NCBI RefSeq assembly: GCF_902859825.1
Contig: NZ_CADIKB010000029.1
Span: 25,199-89,198 of the forward strand
DNA from: Paraburkholderia phenoliruptrix
GTDB lineage: Bacteria; Pseudomonadota; Gammaproteobacteria; Burkholderiales; Burkholderiaceae
DNA length: 64,000 nt
Direction: 5' to 3'
Shown: in pieces, positions 33,504 through 42,752 of the stretch
Numbering within the stretch: position 1 is the first letter of the stretch
How the letters are laid out: every line of letters begins with the position of its first letter
The notes under the pieces: model-generated
Seen by the model: the letters and a program-made list of their open reading frames with translations, nothing else
Told to the model about the DNA's origin: nothing
The model's database searches: none
Made by a program: the position numbers and the translations under genes

Positions 33504-36500
33504 CTGAGATGAAGCGGTACAGCGTCGGTATCGACCTCGGCACCAGTAATACGGTGCTCGCGTATGCAGAGGCCGGGTCGCAGGAGGTTCGCGTCTTCGA
33601 GATCGAACAGCTCGTGAGTCCCGGCGAGGTCGCTGCGCGGCCGCTTCTGCCCTCGGTGCGCTACCACGCGGCGCGAGGCGAGCTCGCGGCTGGCGATCTG
33701 CAGTTGCCGTGGAGCGGGAGCCGGGTTGCGGCCCGGCCTGCGGCGCAAGCGCGCGGGGCAAGCGCCGCGGGCGTGAGCATGGCCGGAGTCAGCGCAAACA
33801 GGAACGCGGATCAGCAGGCTGATCCGCATGCAAGCGAGCGCGCGGTTCCGGCCGCCGGTTCAGGCTCAGGTGCGGGATCGGGCGCTGGTTCAGATACAGG
33901 CTTGCGCGCCGCGCCTGCCGATGGCGATTCAGACACGCCGCCCGTGGTGATCGGCCGGCTTGCGCGCGTGCTCGGCGCGCAAGTGCCCGGGCGGCTCGTG
34001 ACCAGCGCGAAAAGCTGGCTCTCGCATGCGTCCGTCGACCGCGTCGCGCCGATCCTGCCGTGGGGCGCCGCCGACGACGTCCTCAAGGTCTCCCCCGTCG
34101 AGGCCAGCGCGAGCTACCTCGCGCATGTGCGGGCGGCATGGAATCAGCGCTTTCCCGACGCGCCGCTCGAGCACCAGGACGTGGTGCTCACGGTGCCGGC
34201 CTCGTTCGACGAAGGCGCGCGGGCGCTGACCGTCGAAGCCGCGCGCATGGCCGGCCTGCCGGCGCTGCGGCTGCTGGAAGAACCGCAGGCGGCGTTCTAC
34301 GACTGGCTGTTTCATCATCGCGAGCGGCTTGCCGAGGAACTCGCGCACACGCGCCTCGTGCTGATCTGCGACGTGGGCGGCGGCACCACGGACCTCACGC
34401 TCATCCAGGTGCGCATGGAGAACGGCGAGCCGCAGCTGACGCGGATCGGCGTGGGCAACCATCTGATGCTCGGCGGCGATAACATGGATCTCGCGCTCGC
34501 GCATCTCGTCGAAACGCGGCTGCCGGGCGGCGGCGAGCATGGACGCCTGTCGGCGGCGAGCCTGTCGCAACTCGTCGAGCGCTGCCGTGCCGCCAAGGAA
34601 CAACTGCTGGGCGCCGAAGCGCCCGAGTCGGCGTCGATCACGCTGCTGGGTGCCGGCGCGAAGCTCGTCGGCGGCGCACGCACGGCGCAGGTCACGCGCG
34701 ACGAAGTGGAGCGTGTGATCGTCGACGGATTCTTTCCTGTAGTCGCCTCGCATGAACGGCCTGGCCGGCCGCGCGGCGCGATTGTCGAGTTCGGCCTGCC
34801 GTACGCAACCGATGCCGCCGTCACGCGCCATATTGCCGCTTTTCTGAGCCGCTTCGACGCGCAGTCGCGCAAGGCGCTCGGGCCGGATGGCGGTGAGGTG
34901 GAGACGGGTCGCCCGGCAGACGGCGCTGGAACGGGTGGCGCCCGCGCCGCAAGCGATGCCCGCGTCGCTGCCGGCGACACTGCCGACGCCGCAGCCCTTG
35001 CGCCTCTTGCTGCCGGGAAGCGTCGCGGCGCACCTCTCACCGACGCCCCGCCCGCCGCGCTCGCCCCCCTCGCCGTGCCGGACACGCTTCTGCTGAACGG
35101 CGGCGTGTTCCGTGCAGAGGCCTTGACGCAGCGACTCGCCGATACCTTGAGCACGTGGCGCGGCGAGCCGCTTAACGTGCTGCACAACGACAATCCGGAC
35201 GTCGCCGTCGCGCGCGGCGCGGTCGCCTACAGCCTCGCGCGCGCGGGCGGCGCGCCGAAAATCGGCGGCGGTTCGCCGCGCAGTTACTTTCTCGTGCTCG
35301 ACGAGTCCGCCGATGCAAAGCGCGATGCTAACGACCCGCCGCCCACGCAGCGCGGCATTTGCCTGCTGCCGCGCGGCATGGAGGAAGGCCACGAAATTCT
35401 CATCGCCGAGCGCACCTTCGCGCTGCGGCTCGGACACCCTGTGCGCTTTCACCTCGTGTCGTCCAGTGCGGATACGGCCTATGCGCCGGGCGAGCTCGCG
35501 GACCTCGCGAGCGGCGACTTCGTGCGCCTGCCGCCCATTGCGACCATCGTTCCGCCGCGCGGCGCCGGCAGTGCCCGCGAGCGGGCCGTGCGCATCGCCA
35601 CGTCGCTGACGGAAGTCGGCACGCTGGAAGTGCACTGCATCGACCGCGACGATCCCGCCGGGCGGTGGCTGCTCGAGTTCCAGTTGCGCCGCGAGAGCGC
35701 GCAGGTGAATCTCACCGGCGATGCCGCGGCCGCCCGGCATCCGCGCCTTGACGAAGCCATCGAGCAGATCGACCGCGCGTTCGGCTCGCGCTCGCAAAAC
35801 GTCGATAAAAAGGACGTCAAGCGCCTGCGCTCGCAGCTCGAACATCTGCTCGGGCCGCGCGAGAGCTGGAACAGCGGGCTGCTGCGCGAACTGTTCGGTG
35901 CGCTATGGGAACGCGCGAAGCGGCGCCGCCGCTCGGCGGACCACGAGCGGCTGTGGCTGAATCTGGCCGGTTACTGCGTGCGTCCCGGCTTCGGCTATCC
36001 GCTCGATGAATGGCGCGTCGAGCAACTGTGGTCGCTATTCGACGACGGTATTCAGTACATCCAGGAAAGCCAGGTCTGGTCGGAATGGTGGACGCTGTGG
36101 CGCCGCGCGGCGGGCGGCCTCAACGAACACGCGCAACTGCGCGTGCTGGACGCGATGGCGTATCTGCAAACGGCCGCGCAGTCGCGTCACAAGCTGCCGT
36201 TCGACGTGGCGAAAACCGGCATCGCCGATATGGTTCGGCTGAGCGCGTCGCTGGAACGCATTCCTGTTGAACGCAAGATCGAGCTCGGCGAATCGGTGCT
36301 CGCGCGGCTGCAGAAGCCTTCGGAGAATCATCAAAGCTGGTGGGCGGTCGGGCGGATCGGCGCGCGCCGGCCGTTTTATGGCAGCGCACACACCGTTGTG
36401 CCGCCGGATGTCGCCAGCCGCTGGCTCGACGCGATTCTCGCGCTCGACTGGAAGAAGGTCGACCCGGCCGCGTTTGCGGCCGTGCAGATCGCGCGCATGA

Positions 36501-36685
36501 CGGGCGACCGTTCGCGCGATCTGCCGGACGCGCTGCGCGAAGCCGTCATTCGCAGGCTCGAGGCGGTGAATGCGCCGCGCGCGTGGGTCGCGATGGTCGG
36601 CGAAACGGTCGAGCTGGATAATGCGGACGAGGGCCGCGTGTTCGGCGAGTCGCTGCCCGCGGGGTTGAAGCTGATCGCGGGCTGA
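33500..36685 (+). CDS. Hsp70-family protein with C-terminal DUF3731 region, 1061 aa
   Basis: A second, longer Hsp70-like ATPase. Phosphate loops are 'GIDLGTSNTVLAYAE' near the N-terminus and 'ICDVGGGTTDLTLI' near residue 290, with 'GGDNMDLALAH' and 'LLNGGVFRAEAL'. Two low-complexity Gly/Ala/Ser insertions (about residues 80-150 and 465-525) interrupt the ATPase. From about residue 760 a helical, Trp-rich domain follows ('WNSGLLRELFGALWERAKRR', 'QVWSEWWTLWRRAAGG', 'QSWWAVGRIGARRPFYG'), matching the DUF3731-type extension seen in such proteins. Together with the preceding Hsp70 it may form a heteromer. Clients and function are unknown. Confidence 0.88.
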   Translation: MTEMKRYSVGIDLGTSNTVLAYAEAGSQEVRVFEIEQLVSPGEVAARPLLPSVRYHAARGELAAGDLQLPWSGSRVAARPAAQARGASAAGVSMAGVSANRNADQQADPHASERAVPAAGSGSGAGSGAGSDTGLRAAPADGDSDTPPVVIGRLARVLGAQVPGRLVTSAKSWLSHASVDRVAPILPWGAADDVLKVSPVEASASYLAHVRAAWNQRFPDAPLEHQDVVLTVPASFDEGARALTVEAARMAGLPALRLLEEPQAAFYDWLFHHRERLAEELAHTRLVLICDVGGGTTDLTLIQVRMENGEPQLTRIGVGNHLMLGGDNMDLALAHLVETRLPGGGEHGRLSAASLSQLVERCRAAKEQLLGAEAPESASITLLGAGAKLVGGARTAQVTRDEVERVIVDGFFPVVASHERPGRPRGAIVEFGLPYATDAAVTRHIAAFLSRFDAQSRKALGPDGGEVETGRPADGAGTGGARAASDARVAAGDTADAAALAPLAAGKRRGAPLTDAPPAALAPLAVPDTLLLNGGVFRAEALTQRLADTLSTWRGEPLNVLHNDNPDVAVARGAVAYSLARAGGAPKIGGGSPRSYFLVLDESADAKRDANDPPPTQRGICLLPRGMEEGHEILIAERTFALRLGHPVRFHLVSSSADTAYAPGELADLASGDFVRLPPIATIVPPRGAGSARERAVRIATSLTEVGTLEVHCIDRDDPAGRWLLEFQLRRESAQVNLTGDAAAARHPRLDEAIEQIDRAFGSRSQNVDKKDVKRLRSQLEHLLGPRESWNSGLLRELFGALWERAKRRRRSADHERLWLNLAGYCVRPGFGYPLDEWRVEQLWSLFDDGIQYIQESQVWSEWWTLWRRAAGGLNEHAQLRVLDAMAYLQTAAQSRHKLPFDVAKTGIADMVRLSASLERIPVERKIELGESVLARLQKPSENHQSWWAVGRIGARRPFYGSAHTVVPPDVASRWLDAILALDWKKVDPAAFAAVQIARMTGDRSRDLPDALREAVIRRLEAVNAPRAWVAMVGETVELDNADEGRVFGESLPAGLKLIAG

Positions 36686-36804
36686 GGGGCTAAGGATCGG
36701 ACCGGTCGAGGCGCCGAACTGGCTGGCAAGTCCAGCCGGCGCAACACCGCGCCACACCGCTTTGCGCCTGTTCACGGCCGTCAAGGCTTCAGGGCTTCAA
36801 GGCT

Positions 36805-37608
36805 TCAGGGCCGTTCGCCGCGCGCAAGCCGCGCGTCGATCTGGTGGACGACCGGCATCAGATCCGCGACGCTGTCGATCACATAATGCGCGCCCGCGGC
36901 TCGCAGCCGTTCGATTGCCGCCTCGCGTCGCCATGCATACTCGTCGGGCGCAAGCGCCTTGACGTCGTCTTCCGCCATGCCGAACGCGTTGCCGCTCACG
37001 GCGACGCCCACGGCCCACGTACCGCCGTTAATGCCTTCCTCGATACCGACCTCGGTGTCGTCGACCTTGATCGCGTCTTTCGCGCGCCACACGCCCAGCT
37101 CGGGCAGCGTTCGGTAGATCATGTACGGCGACGGCCGGCCTTCCGGCGTGTCGCCCGTGCACACGATGCTGTCCGGCGAAAAGCCCTGCGCCGCCGCGCC
37201 CGGCACGATTTCCGCCATGATCTCGCGGGTATAACCGGTCGTCGTGCCGATGCGGATGTCGTCGCGCCGCAGCGCGCTCGCCACTTCCGCGACGCCGGGA
37301 ATCACCGAGCTGTAGCTCGCGGCCACCGCGATATTCTTCGGCACGAACACGTCGTAGACCGCGTCGATGTCCGCTTCGTCCGGCGCGCGGCCATATTTGC
37401 CGGCCCATGCGCGCGCAATGCGCGGCAGCGCGAGCAGCGCCGCGATGTGCGGGCGCTTGGCCATGCCCATCGGTCCGCGCGCTTCCTCGACCGTGATCGA
37501 TACGCCGAACTGCTCGAAGGTTTCGACAAACGCGCCCATCGGCGCGAGAGAACCATAATCGACCACCGTGCCGGCCCAGTCGAAAATCACCGCCTTAACA
37601 TGTTTCAT
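36805..37608 (-). CDS. phnX: Phosphonoacetaldehyde hydrolase
   Basis: Cleaves phosphonoacetaldehyde to acetaldehyde and phosphate, the second step of 2-aminoethylphosphonate use. A HAD enzyme of 267 aa: nucleophile Asp10 in 'FDWAGT', cap-domain Schiff-base Lys51 in 'MGMAKRPH', and 'VDDTEVGI' for the metal site. ATG 37608 is chosen because the sequence beyond it is not protein-like and this is the family's N-terminus. It lies 40 bases after phnW in the same operon. Confidence 0.94.
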   Translation of the reverse strand: MKHVKAVIFDWAGTVVDYGSLAPMGAFVETFEQFGVSITVEEARGPMGMAKRPHIAALLALPRIARAWAGKYGRAPDEADIDAVYDVFVPKNIAVAASYSSVIPGVAEVASALRRDDIRIGTTTGYTREIMAEIVPGAAAQGFSPDSIVCTGDTPEGRPSPYMIYRTLPELGVWRAKDAIKVDDTEVGIEEGINGGTWAVGVAVSGNAFGMAEDDVKALAPDEYAWRREAAIERLRAAGAHYVIDSVADLMPVVHQIDARLARGERP

Positions 37609-37648
37609 TGTGCGTGCTTCACTTGCCTTCGATGTGACCGGCGACCGT

Positions 37649-38872
37649 TCATGCGGCCTCGCCGAGCAGCTTACGTTCTTCAATGGCGGCCGTGGACGGC
37701 GCGGCGTGATCGACGCCCATCGCTTGCAACGAACTCGCACACGCGTTGACGACGCGGCGCATCACGTGCTCGTCGACTCGGCCGATGCAGCCGATGCGAA
37801 AACTCTCCACCACGGTCAGCTTGCCCGGATAAATGATGAAGCCCTGCTCCTTCATCAGCTCGTAGAAGCGCTCGAAACTGAACGACGGATGAGCCGGCGA
37901 GAAAAACGTCACGATAACCGGCGAGCGCCAGCGCGCGCTCAACAGCGGCTCGAAGCCGAGCTCACGCATGCCCGCGACCAGCACGTCGCGATTGTTCGCA
38001 TAACGCGCGAGGCGCGCGGGCTGTCCGCCTTCCTGCCTGTAAAGCCGCAGCGCCTCCATGAACGCCGCGACCGCGTGGGTCGGCGGCGTGAAGCGCCATT
38101 GACCGGTGCGGTTCATCACGTCCCATTGATCGTGTACGTCGAGCGCGAGCGAATGGCTGCGGCCGCGCGCGTCGTGCAGCGCGCGCTTGCGCGCGATCAC
38201 GAAGCCGAAACCGGGCACGCCCTCGATGCACTTGTTCGCCGACGAAACGAAGGCCTCGCACGCGATGTCGCGCACGTCGAGCGGCAGCGCGCCGAATGCG
38301 CTCATCGAATCGATCAGCAGCTTGCGGCCTTTGGCGGCGGTGACCTCGGCGATCTCTTCGATCGGATTGAGAATGCCCGAGCTCGTTTCGCAGTGCACGG
38401 CGACGACGTGCGTAATACTCGGGTCGGCGTCGAGCATGCGCTCGACTTCCGCGGCGCGCGGCGGCAGGTAGTCGCCCTTGTCGAGCACGGTTTGCGCGCG
38501 CCCGAGGTAACCCAACGTGGTCGCGATGCGTTTGCCGTATGCGCCGTTCGCGAGCACGAGCGCATGGCCGTCGCGCGGAACGAGGCTGCCGAGCATGGCC
38601 TCGACGCAATACGTGCCGCTGCCCTGCAACGGCACGCAATCGTATTCGCCGGCTTCGTTGCCCGCAATGTCGAGCAGGCTGCTGCGCAGTTGTGCGGTCA
38701 TCGCGCGGAAGTCGCCGTCCCACGAGCCCCAGTCGCGCAACATCGCTTCTTTCGTCGACAAGGCGGTGGTGAGCGGGCCGGGCGTGAGCAGATAAGGCTC
38801 GCCTTGAGCCGGCGGCGCGCAGCTCGCGCCGTCGTGTGCGGGCGCCGGGGAACTGCCAGTCGCGCTTTGCAT
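37649..38872 (-). CDS. phnW: 2-aminoethylphosphonate:pyruvate transaminase
   Basis: Converts 2-aminoethylphosphonate and pyruvate to phosphonoacetaldehyde and alanine. A 407-aa PLP enzyme of the fold-type I class, with Asp in 'LLIDSMSAFG' (near 188) and the PLP Lys214 in 'SSANKCIEG'. An N-terminal extension of about 25 residues precedes the usual 'YLLTPGPL' start. GGAG precedes the ATG. It is transcribed away from the LysR gene and followed by phnX, giving a compact pathway for using this phosphonate as P or N source. Confidence 0.94.
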   Translation of the reverse strand: MQSATGSSPAPAHDGASCAPPAQGEPYLLTPGPLTTALSTKEAMLRDWGSWDGDFRAMTAQLRSSLLDIAGNEAGEYDCVPLQGSGTYCVEAMLGSLVPRDGHALVLANGAYGKRIATTLGYLGRAQTVLDKGDYLPPRAAEVERMLDADPSITHVVAVHCETSSGILNPIEEIAEVTAAKGRKLLIDSMSAFGALPLDVRDIACEAFVSSANKCIEGVPGFGFVIARKRALHDARGRSHSLALDVHDQWDVMNRTGQWRFTPPTHAVAAFMEALRLYRQEGGQPARLARYANNRDVLVAGMRELGFEPLLSARWRSPVIVTFFSPAHPSFSFERFYELMKEQGFIIYPGKLTVVESFRIGCIGRVDEHVMRRVVNACASSLQAMGVDHAAPSTAAIEERKLLGEAA

Positions 38873-38936
38873 GCCGAATCTCCGGTCTTGCGGGTTGAGA
38901 TACCGCTACAGTACCGGCGCGCGGCGCATCGGTAAA

Positions 38937-38960
38937 ATCGATATAATCGATGCGTACATC
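38937..38960. promoter_or_regulatory. Candidate LysR operator between phnW and lysR
   Basis: ATCGAT (38937-38942) and ATCGAT (38946-38951) flank ATA, overlapping GATG-N4-CATC (38949-38960). AT-rich clustered dyads in a 132-base divergent gap are the usual place for a LysR-type site. The exact footprint is not determined. Confidence 0.4.
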
Positions 38961-39004
38961 GTAATTACTTATAGCGGGCCGCTTTCGCCGCGACGGAGGT
39001 TCAC

Positions 39005-39895
39005 GTGCAATACGCGCAATTGCGGGCGTTTCATGCGGTCGCCGAACATGGCGGCTTTTCGCGGGCCGCACAGGCGCTGTCGCTGTCGCAGCCGGCGGTG
39101 TCCGATCATGTGCGGCGGCTCGAGCAGGATTACGGCGTGAAGCTGTTCGAGCGTGGGCCGCGCGGCGTCGAAACCACGGAGCTCGGGCTGCGGCTTTTCA
39201 GCGTGACGCGGCACATGCTCAGCTGCGAGCGCGACGCGCGGCAACTGCTCGAATCGGCGGGCGGGCTGGAGTCCGGCTCGCTGTCGCTCGCGGCGGACGC
39301 GCCCGATCTCGCCGTCGCGCTGATCAGCGCGTTTCGCAAGCTGCATCCGGGCATCGTGGTGACGCTGTCCATCGCGAACGCCGCGGACTGCATGCAGCGC
39401 GTGCTCTCGAGTGCCGTCGACGCCGCCATCACCGCCGCGCCGCAGGTGCATAGCCGGCTCCACTCGCGCGTGTTGCGCCGCGATCCGCTGGTGGCCATGG
39501 TGCCGGTGCGCTATCCGGTTGCGAAGAAACGCAAGCTCAGCTACCGCGAGCTCGTGCAGCAGCCGATGATTTTCCGCGAGCCGCAATCGGTCACGCAGCA
39601 ATTGCTGGAAATCGAACTGGTGCGGGAGTCGCTGCAGGTCGAGCCGGTCATGTATGTGGACGGCCGCGAAGCGCTGGAGGAAGCGGTGGCCCAAGGCATG
39701 GGCGTGGGCGTGATCGCGCGCGCGGAATTCAACCAGTCGCGGCGCATCCGCATGATTCCGCTCGAAGACTGCCAGGTGCGCATGATCGAATCGCTGACGC
39801 GGCTCGCCGAGCGCCCGGGATCGAATCTGCTGGATGCGCTCTTTGCCGTGCAGTTGCCGGGCACCGAGTCGGTGAACGACACAGCGGACGCCTGA
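39005..39895 (+). CDS. LysR-family regulator of the phosphonate genes
   Basis: A 296-aa LysR-type regulator: N-terminal winged helix ('QLRAFHAVAEHGGFSRAAQA', 'LSQPAVSDHVRRLE') and a periplasmic-binding-like effector domain. The start is GTG 39005 behind CGGAGG. Divergent from phnW, it most likely activates phnWX in response to 2-aminoethylphosphonate or an intermediate; similar arrangements are known for phnWX clusters. A strong hairpin follows its stop codon. Confidence 0.9.
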   Translation: MQYAQLRAFHAVAEHGGFSRAAQALSLSQPAVSDHVRRLEQDYGVKLFERGPRGVETTELGLRLFSVTRHMLSCERDARQLLESAGGLESGSLSLAADAPDLAVALISAFRKLHPGIVVTLSIANAADCMQRVLSSAVDAAITAAPQVHSRLHSRVLRRDPLVAMVPVRYPVAKKRKLSYRELVQQPMIFREPQSVTQQLLEIELVRESLQVEPVMYVDGREALEEAVAQGMGVGVIARAEFNQSRRIRMIPLEDCQVRMIESLTRLAERPGSNLLDALFAVQLPGTESVNDTADA

Positions 39896-39897
39896 CG

Positions 39898-39925
39898 AAA
39901 AAAGCGGCGCCCGCGGGCGCCGCTT
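39898..39925. terminator. Terminator between convergent lysR and SDR genes
   Basis: A perfect 24-base palindrome (39902-39925; core GCGGCGCC/GGCGCCGC) directly preceded by a run of six A (39898-39903). On the minus strand this is a hairpin followed by U's, a textbook intrinsic terminator for the SDR gene; it also ends the LysR transcript. A second perfect 8-bp hairpin (TGGCCCAA-cc-TTGGGCCA) lies at 39973-39990. Confidence 0.75.
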
Positions 39926-40009
39926 GCCGGTACCGCATGGCTCTATTGGAGTAGCGAACGGCTCGTCAACGCTGGCCCAACCTTGGGCCAACCGCGAGCC
40001 GACGCCGGC

Positions 40010-40756
40010 TTAGCGCGCCCCGCCGCTCGCAATGATGCTTTCGCCGGTGAGCCAGCGTGCGTCGTCGGATGCGAGGAACGCGACCACATCCGCGATATCG
40101 TCCGGCTGGCCGATGCGGCCGAGCGGCGTCGTGCTGAGCGCCCACGCTTCGAGGTCCGAACCGATAATGCCCGCGCTATGCGTGCCTTCGGTCGCGACCA
40201 TGCCCGGATTCACCGAGTTCACGCGGATCTTGCGCGGCCCCAGTTCCTTGGCGAGCACGCCGGTGATGCCGTCCACCGCGCCCTTCGTTGCCGTGTAGAC
40301 CGCGCTGCCCGGCGGCGTGATGCGGCTCACCACCGAGCTCACGTTGACGATGCTCGCGCCTTCGCCCAGATGCTTGACCGCCGCCTGCGTGACGAGCAGC
40401 AGGCCCAGCACGTTTACATTGAAGTGCTTGTGGAAATGCTCTTCGGTGATGTCGTCGATCGGCGCAAATTCGTACACGCCCGAGTTATTGACGACGATAT
40501 CCAGGCGGCCATACGTTTCGACGGCCGCGTCGATAATGCCCTTTGCATCCGCGGCTTTCGACACGTCGCCCGCCACGGCCACGGCCTTGCCGCCCGCGGC
40601 GGTGATGGCGGCGACCACTTCGTCCGCGCCCGCACGGCTCGACGCGTAGTTCACGACCACCGACGCGCCCTGTGCGGCCAACGCTTTCGCGATTGCCGCG
40701 CCGATCCCTTTCGATCCACCCGTTACGACTGCCACCTTGCCTGTAAGCTTGCTCAT
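40010..40756 (-). CDS. Short-chain dehydrogenase/reductase
   Basis: A 248-aa classical SDR using NAD(P)H: cofactor loop 'TGGSKGIG' (residues 12-19), 'NNSGVYEF', catalytic Ser in 'NVSSVVS' and the YxxxK pair in 'YTATK', ending 'GESIIASGG'. It resembles glucose-1-dehydrogenase/3-oxoacyl-reductase-like SDRs; the substrate is unknown. ATG 40756 is preceded by AGGGACAC. It stands alone with its own terminator. Confidence 0.88.
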   Translation of the reverse strand: MSKLTGKVAVVTGGSKGIGAAIAKALAAQGASVVVNYASSRAGADEVVAAITAAGGKAVAVAGDVSKAADAKGIIDAAVETYGRLDIVVNNSGVYEFAPIDDITEEHFHKHFNVNVLGLLLVTQAAVKHLGEGASIVNVSSVVSRITPPGSAVYTATKGAVDGITGVLAKELGPRKIRVNSVNPGMVATEGTHSAGIIGSDLEAWALSTTPLGRIGQPDDIADVVAFLASDDARWLTGESIIASGGAR

Positions 40757-40985
40757 GATCGTGTGTCCCTTGATTGAGTTGGCGCCGGCGTGTTGCCGCG
40801 GAGATTCGCGGCACTCACGCTGCTTCAGCACGACGCTGCGGCGCTGGCACTGGTGACAATGTAGGGGGCGCGGCCTCGCGGATAAAGCGGCTGGCCGCGA
40901 ATAGATACGTCAAGAGAACCGAACAATCGGCAAGCGCGGTGTAAGGCGGCTCCATTCGAGCCAGTGTCTGCGGGCTCGCGTGCCT

Positions 40986-41078
40986 TCAGCGCTTGCGCCT
41001 CAAGGCGTATGCAAGATGCACGGCGATGCTGAGCAGCACCGCCAACGCGCCCAAAGTATCCAATGCAGCGGACAACAC
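40986..41078 (-). CDS. 30-residue single-helix membrane protein
   Basis: A very short but well-formed gene: GTG start at 41078 with an excellent site GAGGAG (41085-41090) six bases upstream, stop at 40986. The peptide has a short N-terminus, one hydrophobic helix ('LGALAVLLSIAVHLAYAL') and a positive tail 'RRKR', as expected of an inner-membrane microprotein with its tail in the cytoplasm. No family was recognised. It lies upstream of the SDR gene on the same strand, separated by 229 bases. Confidence 0.6.
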   Translation of the reverse strand: MLSAALDTLGALAVLLSIAVHLAYALRRKR

Positions 41079-41337
41079 GATCGTCTCCTCGGTAACCCTA
41101 ACGACTCATGCTTCAGGAACGATTGGATGGCTTCCCGATTAAACGACTTTTGCGAGGAATGAGCAAAGGCACAGGCGAATTCGGTAGAGCCGCGGCCACG
41201 CCACCCGAACAAAGGCCTGACCGCGAGTGCCCAAAGCCGGCACCGCCGTCGGTCCATTGCGCCGTCAATAGAGCAAACTGCCGACGACAACTGCGCCTGC
41301 CGCAGTGGACAATGCCCCATTCCGGCCACCGTCCCGA

Positions 41338-42684
41338 ATGCCTATGAAAGCGCCGCGTCCGCGCCGTCCGCCGCCGTTTCCCCGCGATCCGCTTCACGCC
41401 GAGTGGCGCGATCACACGCTGCCTTATATCGCCGCCGCCGCGCTGATCGTGCTGGTCGTCACGCTGATCGTGTGGCTCGTCGACCCGGCGCCGCCGAAAA
41501 CCATCACGCTGAGCGCGGGTCCGCGCGACAGCTCGTTTGTCGTCGCCGCCGAACAATACAAGAAGATTCTCGCGCAAAACGGCATCACGCTGAACGTGCT
41601 GGAATCCGACGGCTCGGTGCAAAACCTGCAGCGCCTGCTGGACCCGAAGCAGCACGTCGACCTCGCGCTCGTGCAAGGCGGCGTGGCGAACGGACTCGAT
41701 ACGTCGTCGCTGATTTCGCTCGGCAGCGTGTTTTATGTGCCGGTCGTGGTGTTCTACCGCGGCACCGGCGTGACGCAGCTGTCCCAACTCGAAGGCAAGC
41801 GGATCGCGGTGGGCCGTGAAGGCAGCGGCACGCGCCTGCTCGCGCTGAAGCTGCTCGATGCAAACGGCATCCTGCCCGGCGGCGATACGACGCTCGTGCC
41901 GAGCGACGGCCTCCAGGCGGCCACCCAACTGGTGACGGGTGACGTCGACGCGGCCATTCTAAGCGGCGATTCCGCCACGCGCGGGCTGATGCTGCGCCTG
42001 CTTCGCGTGCCCGGCATTTCGGTGATGAATTTCGACGAAGCGGCCGCCTATACGCGGCTTTTTCCGTATCTGGATCAGATCGATCTGCCGCCCGGCGTGC
42101 TCGATCTGCGGCACAAGATTCCGCCCGAGACCGTGCACCTGGTCAGCCCGACGGTCGAGCTGGTCGCGCGAACCCGTCTGCATCCGGCTATCTCCGATCT
42201 GCTGATCGAAGCGGCGCAGGAGGTGCACGGCATGCCCGGCCTGTTGCAGCGCGCCGGACAGTTCCCGAGCCCGGTCGCGCATGAATATCAGATCAGCGAA
42301 GACGCGCAGCGCTATTACCACACGGGCAAGAGCTTCCTATACCGGACGCTGCCCTTCTGGCTCGCGAGCATCGGCGACCGGACGCTCGTGTTGCTGTTGC
42401 CGGTGGCCGTGCTGCTCTTTCCCGCGATGCGGCTGATTCCGGCGCTGTACCGGTGGCGCGTGCGCTCGCGCATCTATCGCTACTACGGCTCGCTGATTGC
42501 AATCGAGCGCGGCGCGCTCTCGCACACCACTGACGAAGAGCGCAAGCGGCTCTTCGCGGAACTGGATCAGATTGAGGAATCGCTGAACGGGCTGCGCATG
42601 CCCCTCGCGTATGCCGACGCGTTCTATGTGCTGCGCGAACATGTCGGCTTTGTGCGCAGCCGGCTCGGCGCGGCGGCGCGCTGA
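41338..42684 (+). CDS. TAXI-family solute-binding protein with membrane anchors
   Basis: A TRAP-associated extracytoplasmic immunogenic (TAXI) binding protein. A hydrophobic helix at about residues 30-50 is followed by the binding domain ('KTITLSAGPRDSSFVVAAEQ', 'LALVQGGVAN', 'GKRIAVGREGSGTRLLALKL'). A second helix near residue 350 and a cytoplasmic C-terminal helical tail follow. No TRAP membrane components are nearby, so it may act as a tethered sensor-like binder instead of in transport. The start is uncertain: GTG 41305, ATG 41338 and ATG 41344 are in frame and none has a clear ribosome-binding site. Confidence 0.85.
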   Translation: MPMKAPRPRRPPPFPRDPLHAEWRDHTLPYIAAAALIVLVVTLIVWLVDPAPPKTITLSAGPRDSSFVVAAEQYKKILAQNGITLNVLESDGSVQNLQRLLDPKQHVDLALVQGGVANGLDTSSLISLGSVFYVPVVVFYRGTGVTQLSQLEGKRIAVGREGSGTRLLALKLLDANGILPGGDTTLVPSDGLQAATQLVTGDVDAAILSGDSATRGLMLRLLRVPGISVMNFDEAAAYTRLFPYLDQIDLPPGVLDLRHKIPPETVHLVSPTVELVARTRLHPAISDLLIEAAQEVHGMPGLLQRAGQFPSPVAHEYQISEDAQRYYHTGKSFLYRTLPFWLASIGDRTLVLLLPVAVLLFPAMRLIPALYRWRVRSRIYRYYGSLIAIERGALSHTTDEERKRLFAELDQIEESLNGLRMPLAYADAFYVLREHVGFVRSRLGAAAR

Positions 42685-42752
42685 GCGGCCACCGGGAGCT
42701 TCAGGTGGCTCAAAGTGGCTTCGGGTGGCTTCCGATGGGCGCGGCCGCAGGC

